Positions 8,873-17,158 of a DNA stretch of 38,549 bases are shown here, in pieces. A model generated the notes under the pieces. It did not search any database. It was not told the DNA's origin and was given only the letters and a program-made list of their open reading frames with translations. This DNA comes from Gracilibacillus oryzae (GTDB lineage Bacteria > Bacillota > Bacilli > Bacillales > Amphibacillaceae), in the NCBI RefSeq assembly GCF_009498735.1, contig NZ_ML762424.1, positions 419,824 to 458,372 on the forward strand. The letters are read 5' to 3'. Position numbers and translations under genes: made by a program. Numbering within the stretch: the stretch's first letter is position 1; every line of letters begins with the position of its first letter.

Positions 8873-9635
8873 TACTGATCCCTTCTTTAGGACTGCTTGC
8901 TATAGCATATTGTTTTTTCTCTATTCTGCCTGCTTCATAGCCCAGTCTTCCTGCATGGATTGCCAGTTTCAGTGCTTCTGCCATTTTCACTGGATCATCC
9001 GCACCAGATACCGCTGTATTTAATAACACCCCATCAGCACCTAATTCCATTGCATATGCTGCATCACGAGGGGAGCCGATGCCGGCATCCACAATAACAG
9101 GTACATTAGCCTGATCAATGATGAACTGAAGATTTAATGGATTAAGGATTCCTTGGCCAGAACCAATCGGAGAAGCTCCTGGCATAATAGCATGCGCGCC
9201 TAATTCTTCCAGCTTTCTTGCTAATACAACATCATCAGAAGTGTATGGCAATACAGTGAACCCATCGTTTAATAGCATTTCTGTTGCTCTTAATGTTTCA
9301 ACAGGATCAGGTAATAACGTTTTGTCACAGCCAATTACTTCCACTTTTATCATGTCACATAAACCGGAAGCATCGGCAAGCTTCGCAATACGAACCGCTT
9401 CTTCCGCATTTTTTGCTCCTGCTGTATTTGGTAAAAAGCGATAATTTTTCAGATTAATTTTCTCTAAAAAATTGGGCTGCTCCTTGTCAAAAATGTTCAT
9501 TCTTCTGACAGCAAACGTTAAGACCTCTGTTTCCGAAACTTCTACTGCTTGTTTTTGTATATCAAAATCGGGATACTTACCTGTTCCTAAAAATAATCTT
9601 GACTGAAAAGAAAATTCTCCTATTTTCATCATCAT
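8862..9635 (-). CDS. thiG: Thiazole synthase ThiG
   Basis: TIM-barrel enzyme that condenses 1-deoxyxylulose 5-phosphate, dehydroglycine and ThiS-thiocarboxylate to the thiazole phosphate. Visible landmarks are [11 protein letters not shown] at the N-terminus, the Schiff-base lysine region [25 protein letters not shown] and [29 protein letters not shown], which together cover the phosphate-binding end of the barrel. At 257 residues it has the usual length. Three consecutive ATG codons occur at the start; the first (9635) overlaps the thiS stop by one base and the GGAGGAGG that serves it lies within the thiS end. ThiS, ThiF and ThiO encoded beside it supply its substrates. Confidence 0.95.
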   Translation of the reverse strand: MMMKIGEFSFQSRLFLGTGKYPDFDIQKQAVEVSETEVLTFAVRRMNIFDKEQPNFLEKINLKNYRFLPNTAGAKNAEEAVRIAKLADASGLCDMIKVEVIGCDKTLLPDPVETLRATEMLLNDGFTVLPYTSDDVVLARKLEELGAHAIMPGASPIGSGQGILNPLNLQFIIDQANVPVIVDAGIGSPRDAAYAMELGADGVLLNTAVSGADDPVKMAEALKLAIHAGRLGYEAGRIEKKQYAIASSPKEGISIGG

Positions 9636-9838
9636 TATCCTCCTCCAACAAAATGAACAATTTCTAACTGATCTCCATCTGAGAGACTCGCACCCATATG
9701 GTCCTGTTTCTTCAATATGATCTGATTATGCTCGACAATCAGCGATTTATCGCTTAAGCCCAGGACACCAATCAGCTCTTCAACATTCTCTACATTTTCT
9801 TCCATTTGGATTAAATCCCCATTAATCAATAATTTCAT
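9635..9838 (-). CDS. thiS: Sulfur carrier protein ThiS
   Basis: Ubiquitin-like 67-residue carrier whose C-terminal glycine is adenylated by ThiF and converted to a thiocarboxylate that donates sulfur to ThiG. The beta-grasp pattern starts with [11 protein letters not shown] and ends in the required diglycine (HFVGGG). I chose ATG 9838 because AAAGGG lies eight bases upstream; an in-frame GTG and ATG just upstream are too close to it. The gene sits between thiO and thiG with minimal gaps, as in B. subtilis. Confidence 0.93.
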   Translation of the reverse strand: MKLLINGDLIQMEENVENVEELIGVLGLSDKSLIVEHNQIILKKQDHMGASLSDGDQLEIVHFVGGG

Positions 9839-9852
9839 CATCCACACCCTTT

Positions 9853-10968
9853 TTAAATAATTGCTTGTTGTGCCCTGTCAACCGCAAAGCTTCTGGTATA
9901 TTTCTCAGCTGCTTTTCCTTCGATTAAATCTGCCATCATGATGCCTGTCATAGGTGATAATAAAATACCATTTCGATAATGGCCCGCAGCAACATAAAGT
10001 CCCTGCTTACCTGGTATTTCACCTATGTATGGGAAGCCGTCCTCTGTTTGCGGGCGGATTCCTGTCCAGAAATTTTCCATCTGCGCATAGGCAATGGCAG
10101 GAAGAATCTGCTTCGCTCTTGTGAGCAAATATTCCACACTCTTCACCCGAACAACTGGATCTGTTATACCCGGAAACGAAGTAGCACCAATAATGATCCG
10201 CCCATCTTGTTTGGGAACTAAGTAACATCCATCAGAAAAGATCGTACTCCCTATTAATGGTTGATCTGGCCTGATAGAAACACACTCCCCTTTTACAGGA
10301 GTTATCGCCATATCATCAGGTAACCAGTTCGTCATATCTTTTCCTGTTGCCATAACAAGCTTGTCACAGTAAAAAGAGCCGTTACCCGTTTTTACACCTT
10401 TCAGTCCATTCTCTTGTTCGATTATTTCATTTACTTGTGTATGTTCCAGCAGCACAGCATGATGATTTTGGGCTGCCCTTGCAAAAGCTGAGGTCAGCAT
10501 TGGGGCAGATACATGCCCATCATCTGGCAAAAATAAACCCGCCAGGAAATCAGGCGCCAATTTCCTTTCTTTTAATAAAACCGCTTTTTCTGTCAAGAGA
10601 ATAGCAGTTTCCCCAGCATTCTCCTGAAATTTAGCCATTTTCTTTAATTGATTTAATTGCTCTTGTGTATAAGCTAATTTCAGCATCCCTTTTTGAACAA
10701 GTTCTATGTCAATCCCGCTGGCTTCCTTTAACTCCCTTGCCAGTTCCGGAAAAAGCGCTCGGCTTTCTCTTGCAAAATCAAATAATACACTATCTGACGA
10801 GAATTCCGCTTGTGCACCAAGCATCCCTGCAGCTGCACATGAAGCACCATTTCCTATTGTGCCACTCTCAATTAGTAAAACATGGTATCCCCTTTTGCTT
10901 AATTGGTATGCAATGGAACAACCAATCACACCGCCGCCAACAACAATTTGATCAAACTGTTTTCTCAT
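9853..10968 (-). CDS. thiO: Glycine oxidase ThiO
   Basis: FAD-dependent amine oxidase that converts glycine to the imine (dehydroglycine) used by ThiG. The N-terminus has the dinucleotide-binding motif VVGGGVIGCSIAYQLSKRG, and the C-terminal region has the D-amino-acid-oxidase-type signature FWTGIRPQTEDGFPYIG and YVAAGHYRNGILLSP. I start it at ATG 10968 (MRKQFDQI) because AGGAGG lies six bases upstream, giving 371 residues, close to the B. subtilis enzyme; the open frame runs 16 codons further up. Its first codons overlap the end of tenI. Confidence 0.93.
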   Translation of the reverse strand: MRKQFDQIVVGGGVIGCSIAYQLSKRGYHVLLIESGTIGNGASCAAAGMLGAQAEFSSDSVLFDFARESRALFPELARELKEASGIDIELVQKGMLKLAYTQEQLNQLKKMAKFQENAGETAILLTEKAVLLKERKLAPDFLAGLFLPDDGHVSAPMLTSAFARAAQNHHAVLLEHTQVNEIIEQENGLKGVKTGNGSFYCDKLVMATGKDMTNWLPDDMAITPVKGECVSIRPDQPLIGSTIFSDGCYLVPKQDGRIIIGATSFPGITDPVVRVKSVEYLLTRAKQILPAIAYAQMENFWTGIRPQTEDGFPYIGEIPGKQGLYVAAGHYRNGILLSPMTGIMMADLIEGKAAEKYTRSFAVDRAQQAII

Positions 10969-11578
10969 GCTGTTCCTCCTTCCAATGATTGAATCTGTCA
11001 TAATAAGCCTTCGCAACCTGGATTGGTTCAGCCGCCTCCCAAACTGAAGAGATCATGGCTACTCCATTTGCTCCTGTGTCTAGGACTTCTTTTACTTGAT
11101 CTGGCTTAATCCCACCAACGCCGATAACAGGGATGGAAGTTGTTTGCGCAACATCCTGTAAGTTCTTCAATCCTCTAGGGTTCACACCTTGTTTTGAATT
11201 ACTGTGATAAATATGACCATATAAAACAAAATCAGCTCCATCTGCTTCTGCCTTTCTTGCTTCTGCTGCTGAATGAACAGATTTTCCTATTTTTATATCA
11301 GGGAAGCGTTCTCTTACAAGATTTACCGGCGGACTGTGATAAGCAAGCTGAACACCGGCACAGTCTCTCATCACCGCGAGATCCACTCGATCATTGACGA
11401 TTATTTTAGAAAGTGGAATACCTGTCTCCCATATGATATCAAGTACTTCTAAAAGCTCAGCAGCTGACTTTGTCTTTTCTCTCACATGAATATAATCAAA
11501 ATAATGATGAAAACTTCCTAATTGTTCAAGATCTGCTTTTGTTATCTTTCCGTTTGTAATTAGATGAATCCCCTTCAT
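10952..11578 (-). CDS. tenI: Thiazole tautomerase TenI (ThiE-like fold)
   Basis: TIM-barrel protein of the ThiE/TenI group; TenI aromatises the thiazole carboxylate tautomer made by ThiG. It retains the TenI-like DYIHVREKTKSA, IGKSVHSAAEA, the catalytic-type histidine in FVLYGHIYHS and the phosphate loop IPVIGVGGI. The thiamine-phosphate-synthase fingerprint for pyrimidine binding (ThiE-type QxxD...R and TxTK) is not evident, so TenI is preferred over ThiE. Start ATG 11578 follows AGGGTG by six bases. It is the first gene of the operon, after the TPP riboswitch and terminator. No tenA gene precedes it here, unlike B. subtilis. Confidence 0.88.
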   Translation of the reverse strand: MKGIHLITNGKITKADLEQLGSFHHYFDYIHVREKTKSAAELLEVLDIIWETGIPLSKIIVNDRVDLAVMRDCAGVQLAYHSPPVNLVRERFPDIKIGKSVHSAAEARKAEADGADFVLYGHIYHSNSKQGVNPRGLKNLQDVAQTTSIPVIGVGGIKPDQVKEVLDTGANGVAMISSVWEAAEPIQVAKAYYDRFNHWKEEQHEKTV

Positions 11579-11618
11579 ACAAAACACCCTATCTTTCCGT
11601 AAGTAGTTAAGGAATGCA

Positions 11619-11657
11619 GAAAAAAACCACCCTTCCAGCTAGAGAAGAGTGGTTTTG
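11619..11657 (-). terminator. Attenuator terminator of the TPP riboswitch
   Basis: Arms 11623-11634 and 11645-11656 form a stem of about 12 bp with one G-T pair, followed on the minus strand by a run of seven T, between the aptamer and tenI. The layout fits transcription termination when TPP is bound. Confidence 0.85.
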
Positions 11658-11680
11658 TAATAATGAATAAATAACGTGCT

Positions 11681-11770
11681 CCACCACTTCCCTCCGCTGG
11701 TGTTAACCAGATCAGGTTCAAAGGGTCCGAAATTTCTTCGTCTCAGCCAATACTCTGGCTCCCCTAGTGT
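11681..11770 (-). ncRNA. TPP (THI-box) riboswitch aptamer
   Basis: On the minus strand the conserved aptamer blocks appear in order: ACTAGGGGAGCC, GGCTGAGA, ACCCTTTGAACCTGATCTGG (the near-invariant thi-box core), TTAACACCAGCGGAGGGAAG. CACTA at the 5' end pairs with TGGTG at the 3' end to close helix P1. It stands immediately upstream of tenI-thiO-thiS-thiG-thiF with an intervening terminator, so it is the switch for that operon. Confidence 0.97.
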
Positions 11771-11912
11771 TCAATCAACTATTTAGTTTTGATAGTTACA
11801 GAATAACACAAAATGGTAACTAATCCAATATTCATTTTTAATTTGTGTTTATTTTTTGAATTAGAGGGAAGATATATAGTGGAACATAAATGATGAAAGG
11901 ATGTTAGGACAT

Positions 11913-12359
11913 ATGGCAAAAGATCAAGAAAAATTACAAGAATTACTGGATGGTTTAAATGTAGACTTAGCGAATGAATATGCTGCTGCAATCATGTACA
12001 CTTATCACGCATCTGCAGTTTCCGGACTATATCGCTCATTGTTAAAACCTTTCTTTGAAGATGAAATTAATGATGAGCTTGGACATGCCTTATATTTATC
12101 TGACAAGATCAAAACATTAGGCGGAACACCAACAACTACCCCAGCAAAAGTAGAACAATTAACAGATGTGAGAGAAATGCTGGAAGCTACTTATAAAGCA
12201 GAAGCTGAAACAATTGAACGATACGAAAAACGTAAGCAGCAGGCCGAAGAATTAGGCTTCACTGAACTTGCAGTTAAATTAGATGATATGATAGCTGACG
12301 AAACACACCATAAAGAAGAAACACAACGATTACTTGCAGATAAATCATTCTTTAGCTAA
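11913..12359 (+). CDS. Ferritin-like four-helix-bundle protein
   Basis: A 148-residue all-helical protein of the ferritin/Dps-like superfamily, probably cytoplasmic. The repeated E-x(n)-E/DxxH pattern of a di-iron site is visible: ANEYAAAIMYTYH in helix A, EINDELGHALYL in helix B, EAETIERYEKR in helix C and DDMIADETHHKEE in helix D. ATG 11913 is chosen; AAAGG lies 12 bases upstream and the earlier ATG at 11901 abuts it. It is divergent from the thiamine operon and followed by its own terminator. Iron storage or redox protection is a reasonable guess, but the iron chemistry cannot be judged from sequence. No encapsulin gene is adjacent. Confidence 0.8.
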   Translation: MAKDQEKLQELLDGLNVDLANEYAAAIMYTYHASAVSGLYRSLLKPFFEDEINDELGHALYLSDKIKTLGGTPTTTPAKVEQLTDVREMLEATYKAEAETIERYEKRKQQAEELGFTELAVKLDDMIADETHHKEETQRLLADKSFFS

Positions 12360-12379
12360 CCTCCCCCTTAATAATAGAT

Positions 12380-12420
12380 AAAAACAGACTTCCAGCAAAT
12401 GTTGGGAGTCTGTTTTGCTT
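12380..12420 (+). terminator. Terminator after the ferritin-like gene
   Basis: A 10-bp stem (12381-12390 with 12407-12416) extended by an inner CCAGC/GTTGG pairing, ending in TTTTGCTT. It separates this gene from the amidohydrolase, whose own candidate -10 TATAAT lies at 12433-12438. Confidence 0.8.
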
Positions 12421-12463
12421 CCCTTATTATGGTATAATGATGGGAAAAGAGGAGGGAAAATAC

Positions 12464-13633
12464 ATGCTTCAAACATTTTTTCAGGAAGTGGATAATTATT
12501 ATGACGAGATGGTAGAAATGCGGAGACATTTACACCAGCACCCCGAGCTTTCCTTCCAAGAGTATAAAACAGCATCGTTCATTCAAGATTTTTATCATAA
12601 ATTAGATATACCCTTCCAACCAAATGTTGGCGGCAATGGGGTGGTTGCCAGACTCAATGGTGCTCAATCAGGCAAGACGATCGCACTAAGAGCTGATTTT
12701 GATGCACTTCCGATTGAAGATGCAAAACAAGTCCCTTATCGCTCAACAAATTCCGGCGTGATGCATGCCTGTGCTCATGATGGCCATACTGCAACATTAC
12801 TAACCGTAGCGAAAATTTTACATAAATACAGAGACCAGCTTCCTGGGAACATTACTTTTATTCATCAGCATGCAGAAGAGGTTGCACCAGGCGGAGCCCA
12901 GCCGATAATTTCTGATGGGGTGCTGAAAGGTGTTGACTATGTTTACGGAACACACCTTTGGACAGGCACACCATATGGGATTGTTCAAACAGCTCCAGGT
13001 AACTTTATGGCTGCTGCAGATAAATTTACGATCACCATCAAAGGTAGCGGCGGGCATGGGGGCATGCCACATCAAACGATAGACCCGATCGTCATTGGAT
13101 CACAGTTGGTAACTAATTTACAGCAAATTGTCAGTCGAAAATTAGATCCATTGGCAACTGCCGTACTTTCTATCGGTAAATTTCATGCAGGCAATGCCTA
13201 TAATGTGATTCCTGATATTGCTGTAATTGAAGGTACTGTAAGGACATTTGATCAGGAACTACAGCAGTTGATTATGGCAGAAATGGAAAAGATAATAAAA
13301 GGAACATGCCACAGCTATCAAGCAGAATTTATTTTCGATTATCAAAAAGGTTATCGTCCTGTCGTTAACCATAAGGAACATGCACAATTAATTATCGAAT
13401 CGGCACAGCAAGTAGATGAGGTGGAAAAAGCGGAGATAGTTGCCCCAAGTATGACAGGCGAAGATTTCGCTTATTATCTGGAAGAAAGACCTGGTGCCTT
13501 TTTTTTCACAGGAGCCCAGATAAAAGATCAGTTTGTCCCACACCATCATCCAATGTTTGACTTTGACGAAAGAGCAATGAAGATTGCTGCCAAAACATTG
13601 ATTAGTGCAGTGATGAAGGCAAACCAAATATAG
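12464..13633 (+). CDS. yhaA: M20D amidohydrolase, YhaA-like
   Basis: Zinc-dependent aminoacylase/carboxypeptidase-type amidohydrolase that would cleave N-acyl groups from amino acids or related amides; the substrate is unknown. The metal and catalytic motifs of the family are in place: RRHLHQHPELSFQE (residues 20-33), LRADFDALPI, HACAHDGHTA, HQHAEEVAPGG, and GGHGGMPHQTIDP in the lid domain, with MTGEDFAYYLE near the C-terminus. Start ATG 12464 has GAGGAGG eight bases upstream; a longer frame starts inside the promoter region. About 389 residues, cytoplasmic. Proximity to ecsAB matches B. subtilis yhaA. The symbol is given by position and family. Confidence 0.85.
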   Translation: MLQTFFQEVDNYYDEMVEMRRHLHQHPELSFQEYKTASFIQDFYHKLDIPFQPNVGGNGVVARLNGAQSGKTIALRADFDALPIEDAKQVPYRSTNSGVMHACAHDGHTATLLTVAKILHKYRDQLPGNITFIHQHAEEVAPGGAQPIISDGVLKGVDYVYGTHLWTGTPYGIVQTAPGNFMAAADKFTITIKGSGGHGGMPHQTIDPIVIGSQLVTNLQQIVSRKLDPLATAVLSIGKFHAGNAYNVIPDIAVIEGTVRTFDQELQQLIMAEMEKIIKGTCHSYQAEFIFDYQKGYRPVVNHKEHAQLIIESAQQVDEVEKAEIVAPSMTGEDFAYYLEERPGAFFFTGAQIKDQFVPHHHPMFDFDERAMKIAAKTLISAVMKANQI

Positions 13634-13654
13634 CCGGATTATCTATGATATCCT

Positions 13655-13965
13655 TTTCCTATCAAATCTCTTCTCCCCATCGGGTGATTTGATAGGTAAA
13701 GAGCTTTTTCCTATCATATCTCTTTCTTCCATCGATGGTTTTAATAGGTAAAAACCTTCTTCCTATCATATCTCTTCTTCCCATTAGGCGGTTTGATAGG
13801 TAAAGAGCTTTTTCCTATCATATCTCTTTCTTCCATCGACTGTTTTAATAGGTAAAGACCTTCTTCCTATCATATCTCTTCTCCCCATCGGGCGTTTTGA
13901 TAGGTAAAGAGCTGCTTCCTATCAAATGAGCGGCTTTACCTAACAGATCTGACAGGTAAAACTGC
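13655..13965. repeat. Tandem array of about six 52-bp palindromic repeats
   Basis: Units start with TTCCTATCA at 13655, 13708, 13760, 13812, 13864 and 13916 (spacing 53, 52, 52, 52, 52). Each unit has inverted arms; in unit 1 CCTATCAAATC (13657-13667) pairs perfectly with GATTTGATAGG (13686-13696). Units alternate: 1, 3 and 5 carry GATAGGTAAAGAGCT (13691, 13795, 13899), while 2 and 4 carry AATAGGTAAA followed by AACCT or GACCT (13743, 13847), so the true period is 104. Unit 6 is diverged and has a shorter dyad TTTACCT/AGGTAAA. No coding frame explains it. It lies between the convergent amidohydrolase and ecsB genes. Nothing recognisable occurs in the remaining bases to about 14025. Confidence 0.9.
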
Positions 13966-14025
13966 TTTATACCTCTCTCATTTAGTTACACAAAACTTCA
14001 GCATGCAGCTCATCATCAGAAAACA

Positions 14026-14056
14026 CCAAAAAAAGAACCCAGTCTGGACTGGGTTT
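14026..14056 (-). terminator. Terminator of the ecsAB operon
   Basis: AACCCAGT (14036-14043) pairs with ACTGGGTT (14048-14055) around a 4-base loop and is followed on the minus strand by C and a run of T. It lies about 45 bases beyond the ecsB stop. Confidence 0.8.
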
Positions 14057-14100
14057 AAATTATAGAAATATTCCTTCTTTCGACCTATTGCAGCTTCCTG

Positions 14101-15318
14101 TCATCTACTTTGTATCTTTTGATTAACATAACCAGGTATGATCAGCCAGACAAAGACAATGGAAGCTGCCGCCATTAATCCGCCAGTTACATAACTTTCC
14201 ACAACAAATAGGAAGATGGCAAACAACAACATTTGCACAAACATCAGTTGTTGAATCCACTTAATAAATGACTGTTTACGGACTTTATCTGCAACAGGAT
14301 ACAAGTCCAGCCAGATAATGATGGCATGATGTTTCCAAAGTGGAAGCAACTGAATAAAAGTCATATAGCTGAACAAAATAGCAAAAATAAGTTTCATCCA
14401 CATATTAGGAACAAAGAAAATAATTAATCCGCCAACCACCAGCAAGCGAGTATAAATACCAAAATATTCGCCGCTTCTTGCACTAGTTAAGCGATATAAA
14501 TAGGTATAACTATTTGATTGTTCAAATGGGACAGACTTTGTTAAAAGCCTTGCAAAAAGAGCCCGTTTCTTAACAGTAGTCTCCAAATGCGGAACATCTG
14601 TAAACATATTTGCCAACCGGTAAAATGACCGCATCCGTAAATAGTCACGTTCAATCATCAGTTCCCAATTAAGTGCTTTTTGTTTGTTAAAAAGATATCG
14701 GTTATAAATGAGTAAACCAATTCCCATTACTGTAATAATGCCGACCATCAGCATTTCTTGTTTGATAAAAAAATAGATTAACGCACTAATTATCAAATAG
14801 CGCACAATAATGTCCATTGTCCTCATTGACTGCTCACGGACTTTCAACATCCACCAGTTCGCAATCATACTCCACCCTTTTACAATCAAAAGAACAAGTA
14901 ACAGCAACCCATATGTGTTTCCTTGATACTGTGTTAAATATAATGGAGCTAAAGCAGCATAGATAAATAAGAATAAATAGATCTGGGTAACATAGCTGTA
15001 TATTAAAGTCCGCCTAAAATAACCTTTCAGCTGATGTTCAGCAGGAATCAGAAAAACAATATCCGCTCTTTTTAGCATTGTTTGGATTGGACTGTATGTT
15101 GTTACAGAACCTAACAGAATAGCGATAATAAAGGCTGTCGGAAACTCCTCTGGAAGTTCTTCTAACCATTGCTGGTAATAATAGGCTAGAGCAGACAGGA
15201 TAAAGAACACGGCAATCGCAAGGTGCCCTGTTAAAATATAGCGTAAATAACGATTTATTTCTTTTACATGTCCTTTCAGACGTTCGGTAAATAAGGTATT
15301 TGCCTTAAGCATGAGCAT
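14101..15318 (-). CDS. ecsB: EcsB, ABC transporter membrane subunit
   Basis: Polytopic membrane partner of EcsA. The 405-residue protein shows about six to eight hydrophobic segments, clustered at about residues 30-75, 105-145, 165-210, 290-325 and 350-395, with the basic, soluble loop (RDYLRMRSFYRLANMF) typical of EcsB in the middle. Length is close to B. subtilis EcsB. In B. subtilis loss of the Ecs transporter affects competence, secretion and intramembrane proteolysis by RasP; the transported substrate is not settled. The start at ATG 15318 follows AAAGGA by five bases inside the 3' end of ecsA and overlaps it by 14 bases, so translation is probably coupled. ecsC does not follow; the palindromic array does. 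Confidence 0.88.
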   Translation of the reverse strand: MLMLKANTLFTERLKGHVKEINRYLRYILTGHLAIAVFFILSALAYYYQQWLEELPEEFPTAFIIAILLGSVTTYSPIQTMLKRADIVFLIPAEHQLKGYFRRTLIYSYVTQIYLFLFIYAALAPLYLTQYQGNTYGLLLLVLLIVKGWSMIANWWMLKVREQSMRTMDIIVRYLIISALIYFFIKQEMLMVGIITVMGIGLLIYNRYLFNKQKALNWELMIERDYLRMRSFYRLANMFTDVPHLETTVKKRALFARLLTKSVPFEQSNSYTYLYRLTSARSGEYFGIYTRLLVVGGLIIFFVPNMWMKLIFAILFSYMTFIQLLPLWKHHAIIIWLDLYPVADKVRKQSFIKWIQQLMFVQMLLFAIFLFVVESYVTGGLMAAASIVFVWLIIPGYVNQKIQSR

Positions 15319-16051
15319 CTGCTTCCTTTGTCAATTGAATATATAAATCATCTAATGTGGCTTCAGGCTGTCCAAATTGCACACGTAATTCGGCCAATGT
15401 TCCTTTTGCTCTGATTTCCCCATCATGCAAAATGACAAATCGGTCACAATAGCGTTCAGCTGTTGCTAAAATATGTGTCGACATTAAGACACCTGCACCA
15501 TTTTCCTTCATTTGATTCATCCATTGCAAGTAGGATTGAATACCGAGAGGATCCAGTCCGACAAATGGCTCATCAACAATATATAATGAAGGTTCAACAA
15601 GAAATGCTGCCATAATCATCACCTTCTGACGCATCCCTTTCGAGAAATGAATCGGAAACTGCTTTAGCCTTTTTTCTAACCGAAACTCTTTCAACAATGG
15701 CGCAACACGTGAATGATACGTTTCTTCAGACAAACCATAAGCCATTGCTGTTAGTCGTAAATGTTCTTCTAATGTTAATTCATCATAAAGCACAGGCATT
15801 TCAGGGATGTAACTAAACTGGGTACGGTAACTTTCAGGTGCCTGATCAAATGTTTTTCCATTGATGGATACAGTGCCTTTCTTTGGCTGCATCAGACCAA
15901 TCACATGTTTAATTGTCGTACTTTTACCAGCACCATTTAAACCGATCAATCCTACAATTTCATTTGGATTCACATCAAAAGATATTCCATGAAGAACGTT
16001 TCTGTGGGTATAACCACCTTCGAGCTTATCGATATGTAATAATGGTTGCAT
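15305..16051 (-). CDS. ecsA: EcsA, ABC transporter ATP-binding protein
   Basis: Cytoplasmic ATPase of the EcsAB transporter. It has the Walker A loop GLNGAGKST (about residues 37-45), the signature motif as FSKGMRQKVMIMAA in place of canonical LSGGQ, Walker B LYIVDEPFVGLDP and the switch histidine in STHILATAE. At 248 residues it is the length of B. subtilis EcsA. It is transcribed with ecsB and divergent from hit, the same order as B. subtilis. A good promoter lies at 16100-16128. Confidence 0.93.
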   Translation of the reverse strand: MQPLLHIDKLEGGYTHRNVLHGISFDVNPNEIVGLIGLNGAGKSTTIKHVIGLMQPKKGTVSINGKTFDQAPESYRTQFSYIPEMPVLYDELTLEEHLRLTAMAYGLSEETYHSRVAPLLKEFRLEKRLKQFPIHFSKGMRQKVMIMAAFLVEPSLYIVDEPFVGLDPLGIQSYLQWMNQMKENGAGVLMSTHILATAERYCDRFVILHDGEIRAKGTLAELRVQFGQPEATLDDLYIQLTKEADAHA

Positions 16052-16099
16052 TCATTTCTTCCTCCCTTTTTCCACGGTCCAATTCACTGATCTTTTTAA

Positions 16100-16128
16100 A
16101 TCTTATCACTTAATCCTGAAGATGCCAA
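16100..16128 (-). promoter_or_regulatory. Candidate promoter of ecsAB
   Basis: On the minus strand TTGGCA (16123-16128), 17 bases, TAAGAT (16100-16105), about 50 bases upstream of ecsA. On the other strand a TATAAT at 16201-16206 is the likely -10 for hit, but its -35 is weak. Confidence 0.6.
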
Positions 16129-16243
16129 AAATATCGTGATATTCCAACTATCTTAGTAAGACATTGTTGCGCTTCTTTTCAATTATTTATACAATAGGAG
16201 TATAATAAAGAACGATAAAAAAGAAAACAAAGGAGCGCCAGTA

Positions 16244-16675
16244 ATGACACTACATAATGAATGCATTTTTTGTAAAATAATCGCGGGAGACATTCCATCA
16301 GCAAAAGTATATGAAGATGATGACGTATACGCATTTCTTGATATCGGCCAAGTGACCAAAGGACATACACTGATTGTTCCAAAAAAACATACAAAGAATA
16401 TCTACGAAACGGATGGGGATATTGCTGCAAATTTATTTAGTCGTGTTCCGAAAGTGGCAAATGCAATAAAAGAAGCATTTCAGCCGAAAGGAATTAATAT
16501 ATTAAATAATAATGAAGCACCTGCTGGTCAATCTGTCTTTCATTTACATATTCACCTGATTCCGCGTTACGGCAAAGGAGATGGATTCGATTCCAAATGG
16601 ATCACACATGAAAATGAGTATACAGCAAATGACTTAGCAGAAATTGCAAATACGATAAATAAACAAATTAGTTAG
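16244..16675 (+). CDS. hit: HIT-family (histidine triad) nucleotide-binding protein
   Basis: Small cytoplasmic nucleotide hydrolase of the Hint branch, which cleaves adenosine 5'-phosphoramidate-type substrates. The N-terminus has the CIFCKIIAGDIPSAKVYEDD block, with a Cys-x-x-Cys that commonly binds zinc with downstream residues, and the catalytic triad HLHIHLIPR is at about residues 98-106. It has 143 residues, as expected. AAAGGAGCG precedes the ATG. It stands divergent from ecsAB and upstream of yhaH, as in B. subtilis. Confidence 0.94.
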   Translation: MTLHNECIFCKIIAGDIPSAKVYEDDDVYAFLDIGQVTKGHTLIVPKKHTKNIYETDGDIAANLFSRVPKVANAIKEAFQPKGINILNNNEAPAGQSVFHLHIHLIPRYGKGDGFDSKWITHENEYTANDLAEIANTINKQIS

Positions 16676-16744
16676 TACCGCTAAAAAGTAGTTTTATCCT
16701 GACAAAAAAAGTGAATAATAAGTTATAAAAAGGGAGTGTTTCAT

Positions 16745-17116
16745 ATGATTAATGCCAAATCTCTATTTTTCGGAATAATTGTTGGTGGAGCAATTAGTGC
16801 AACAGCAACTTTATTGAGTGCACCAAAGTCCGGAAAGGATCTGCGTTACGATGTTAAACATAAAGGTGATGAAGCGATTCAGGCAATTAAGCACCTTAAA
16901 GAAGACGGCTTTGACTTAAAAGAGCAAATTACACAGACTTCCAAGGAAGGTGCTGCTCTTATTAAAGACCTTTCCGCAGATGTTAAACAATCGATTGAGT
17001 CATGGAAACAAACGGTTGAACCACATCAGAAGAACATTCAAAAGTATTTAAATCAAATCGAAAAAAGCTTAAAAGAATTAGAGGAAAAAACAAAGAAGCA
17101 GACAGAAGAAGCTTAA
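16745..17116 (+). CDS. yhaH: YtxH-domain protein YhaH
   Basis: Small protein with one N-terminal hydrophobic segment (about residues 5-25, glycine rich: FFGIIVGGAISATATLL) followed by the YtxH-family motif SAPKSGKDLR. A long, charged, predicted coiled-coil tail rich in Lys, Glu and Gln makes up the rest. Function is not established; B. subtilis relatives are general-stress or membrane-associated proteins. ATG 16745 follows AAAGGGAG by eight bases; an in-frame GTG at 16736 overlaps that site. About 123 residues. It shares its terminator with the converging yhaI. Confidence 0.85.
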   Translation: MINAKSLFFGIIVGGAISATATLLSAPKSGKDLRYDVKHKGDEAIQAIKHLKEDGFDLKEQITQTSKEGAALIKDLSADVKQSIESWKQTVEPHQKNIQKYLNQIEKSLKELEEKTKKQTEEA

Positions 17117-17125
17117 TGATCATCC

Positions 17126-17158
17126 AAAGAACGACTATTCCATGTCGTTCTTTTTATA
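17126..17158. terminator. Bidirectional terminator between yhaH and yhaI
   Basis: A 10-bp stem (AAAGAACGAC, 17126-17135, with its complement at 17144-17153) followed by a T-rich tract. The yhaI stop codon (17135-17137) sits inside it. Confidence 0.8.

Noticed and set aside
10665-10988. 107-codon plus-strand frame over thiO
   Set aside because: It overlaps a well-conserved flavoenzyme gene on the other strand and has no family resemblance.
10952-11578. Thiamine-phosphate synthase ThiE
   Set aside because: The sequence has TenI-like residues and TenI operon position, and ThiE pyrimidine-binding motifs are not evident.
11913-12359. Encapsulated ferritin or Dps
   Set aside because: No encapsulin gene is adjacent, no cargo-loading peptide is recognisable at the C-terminus, and the Dps inter-subunit ferroxidase pattern is not visible.
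13655-13965. CRISPR array
   Set aside because: The units are continuous and similar along their whole length, with no unique spacers and no cas genes nearby.
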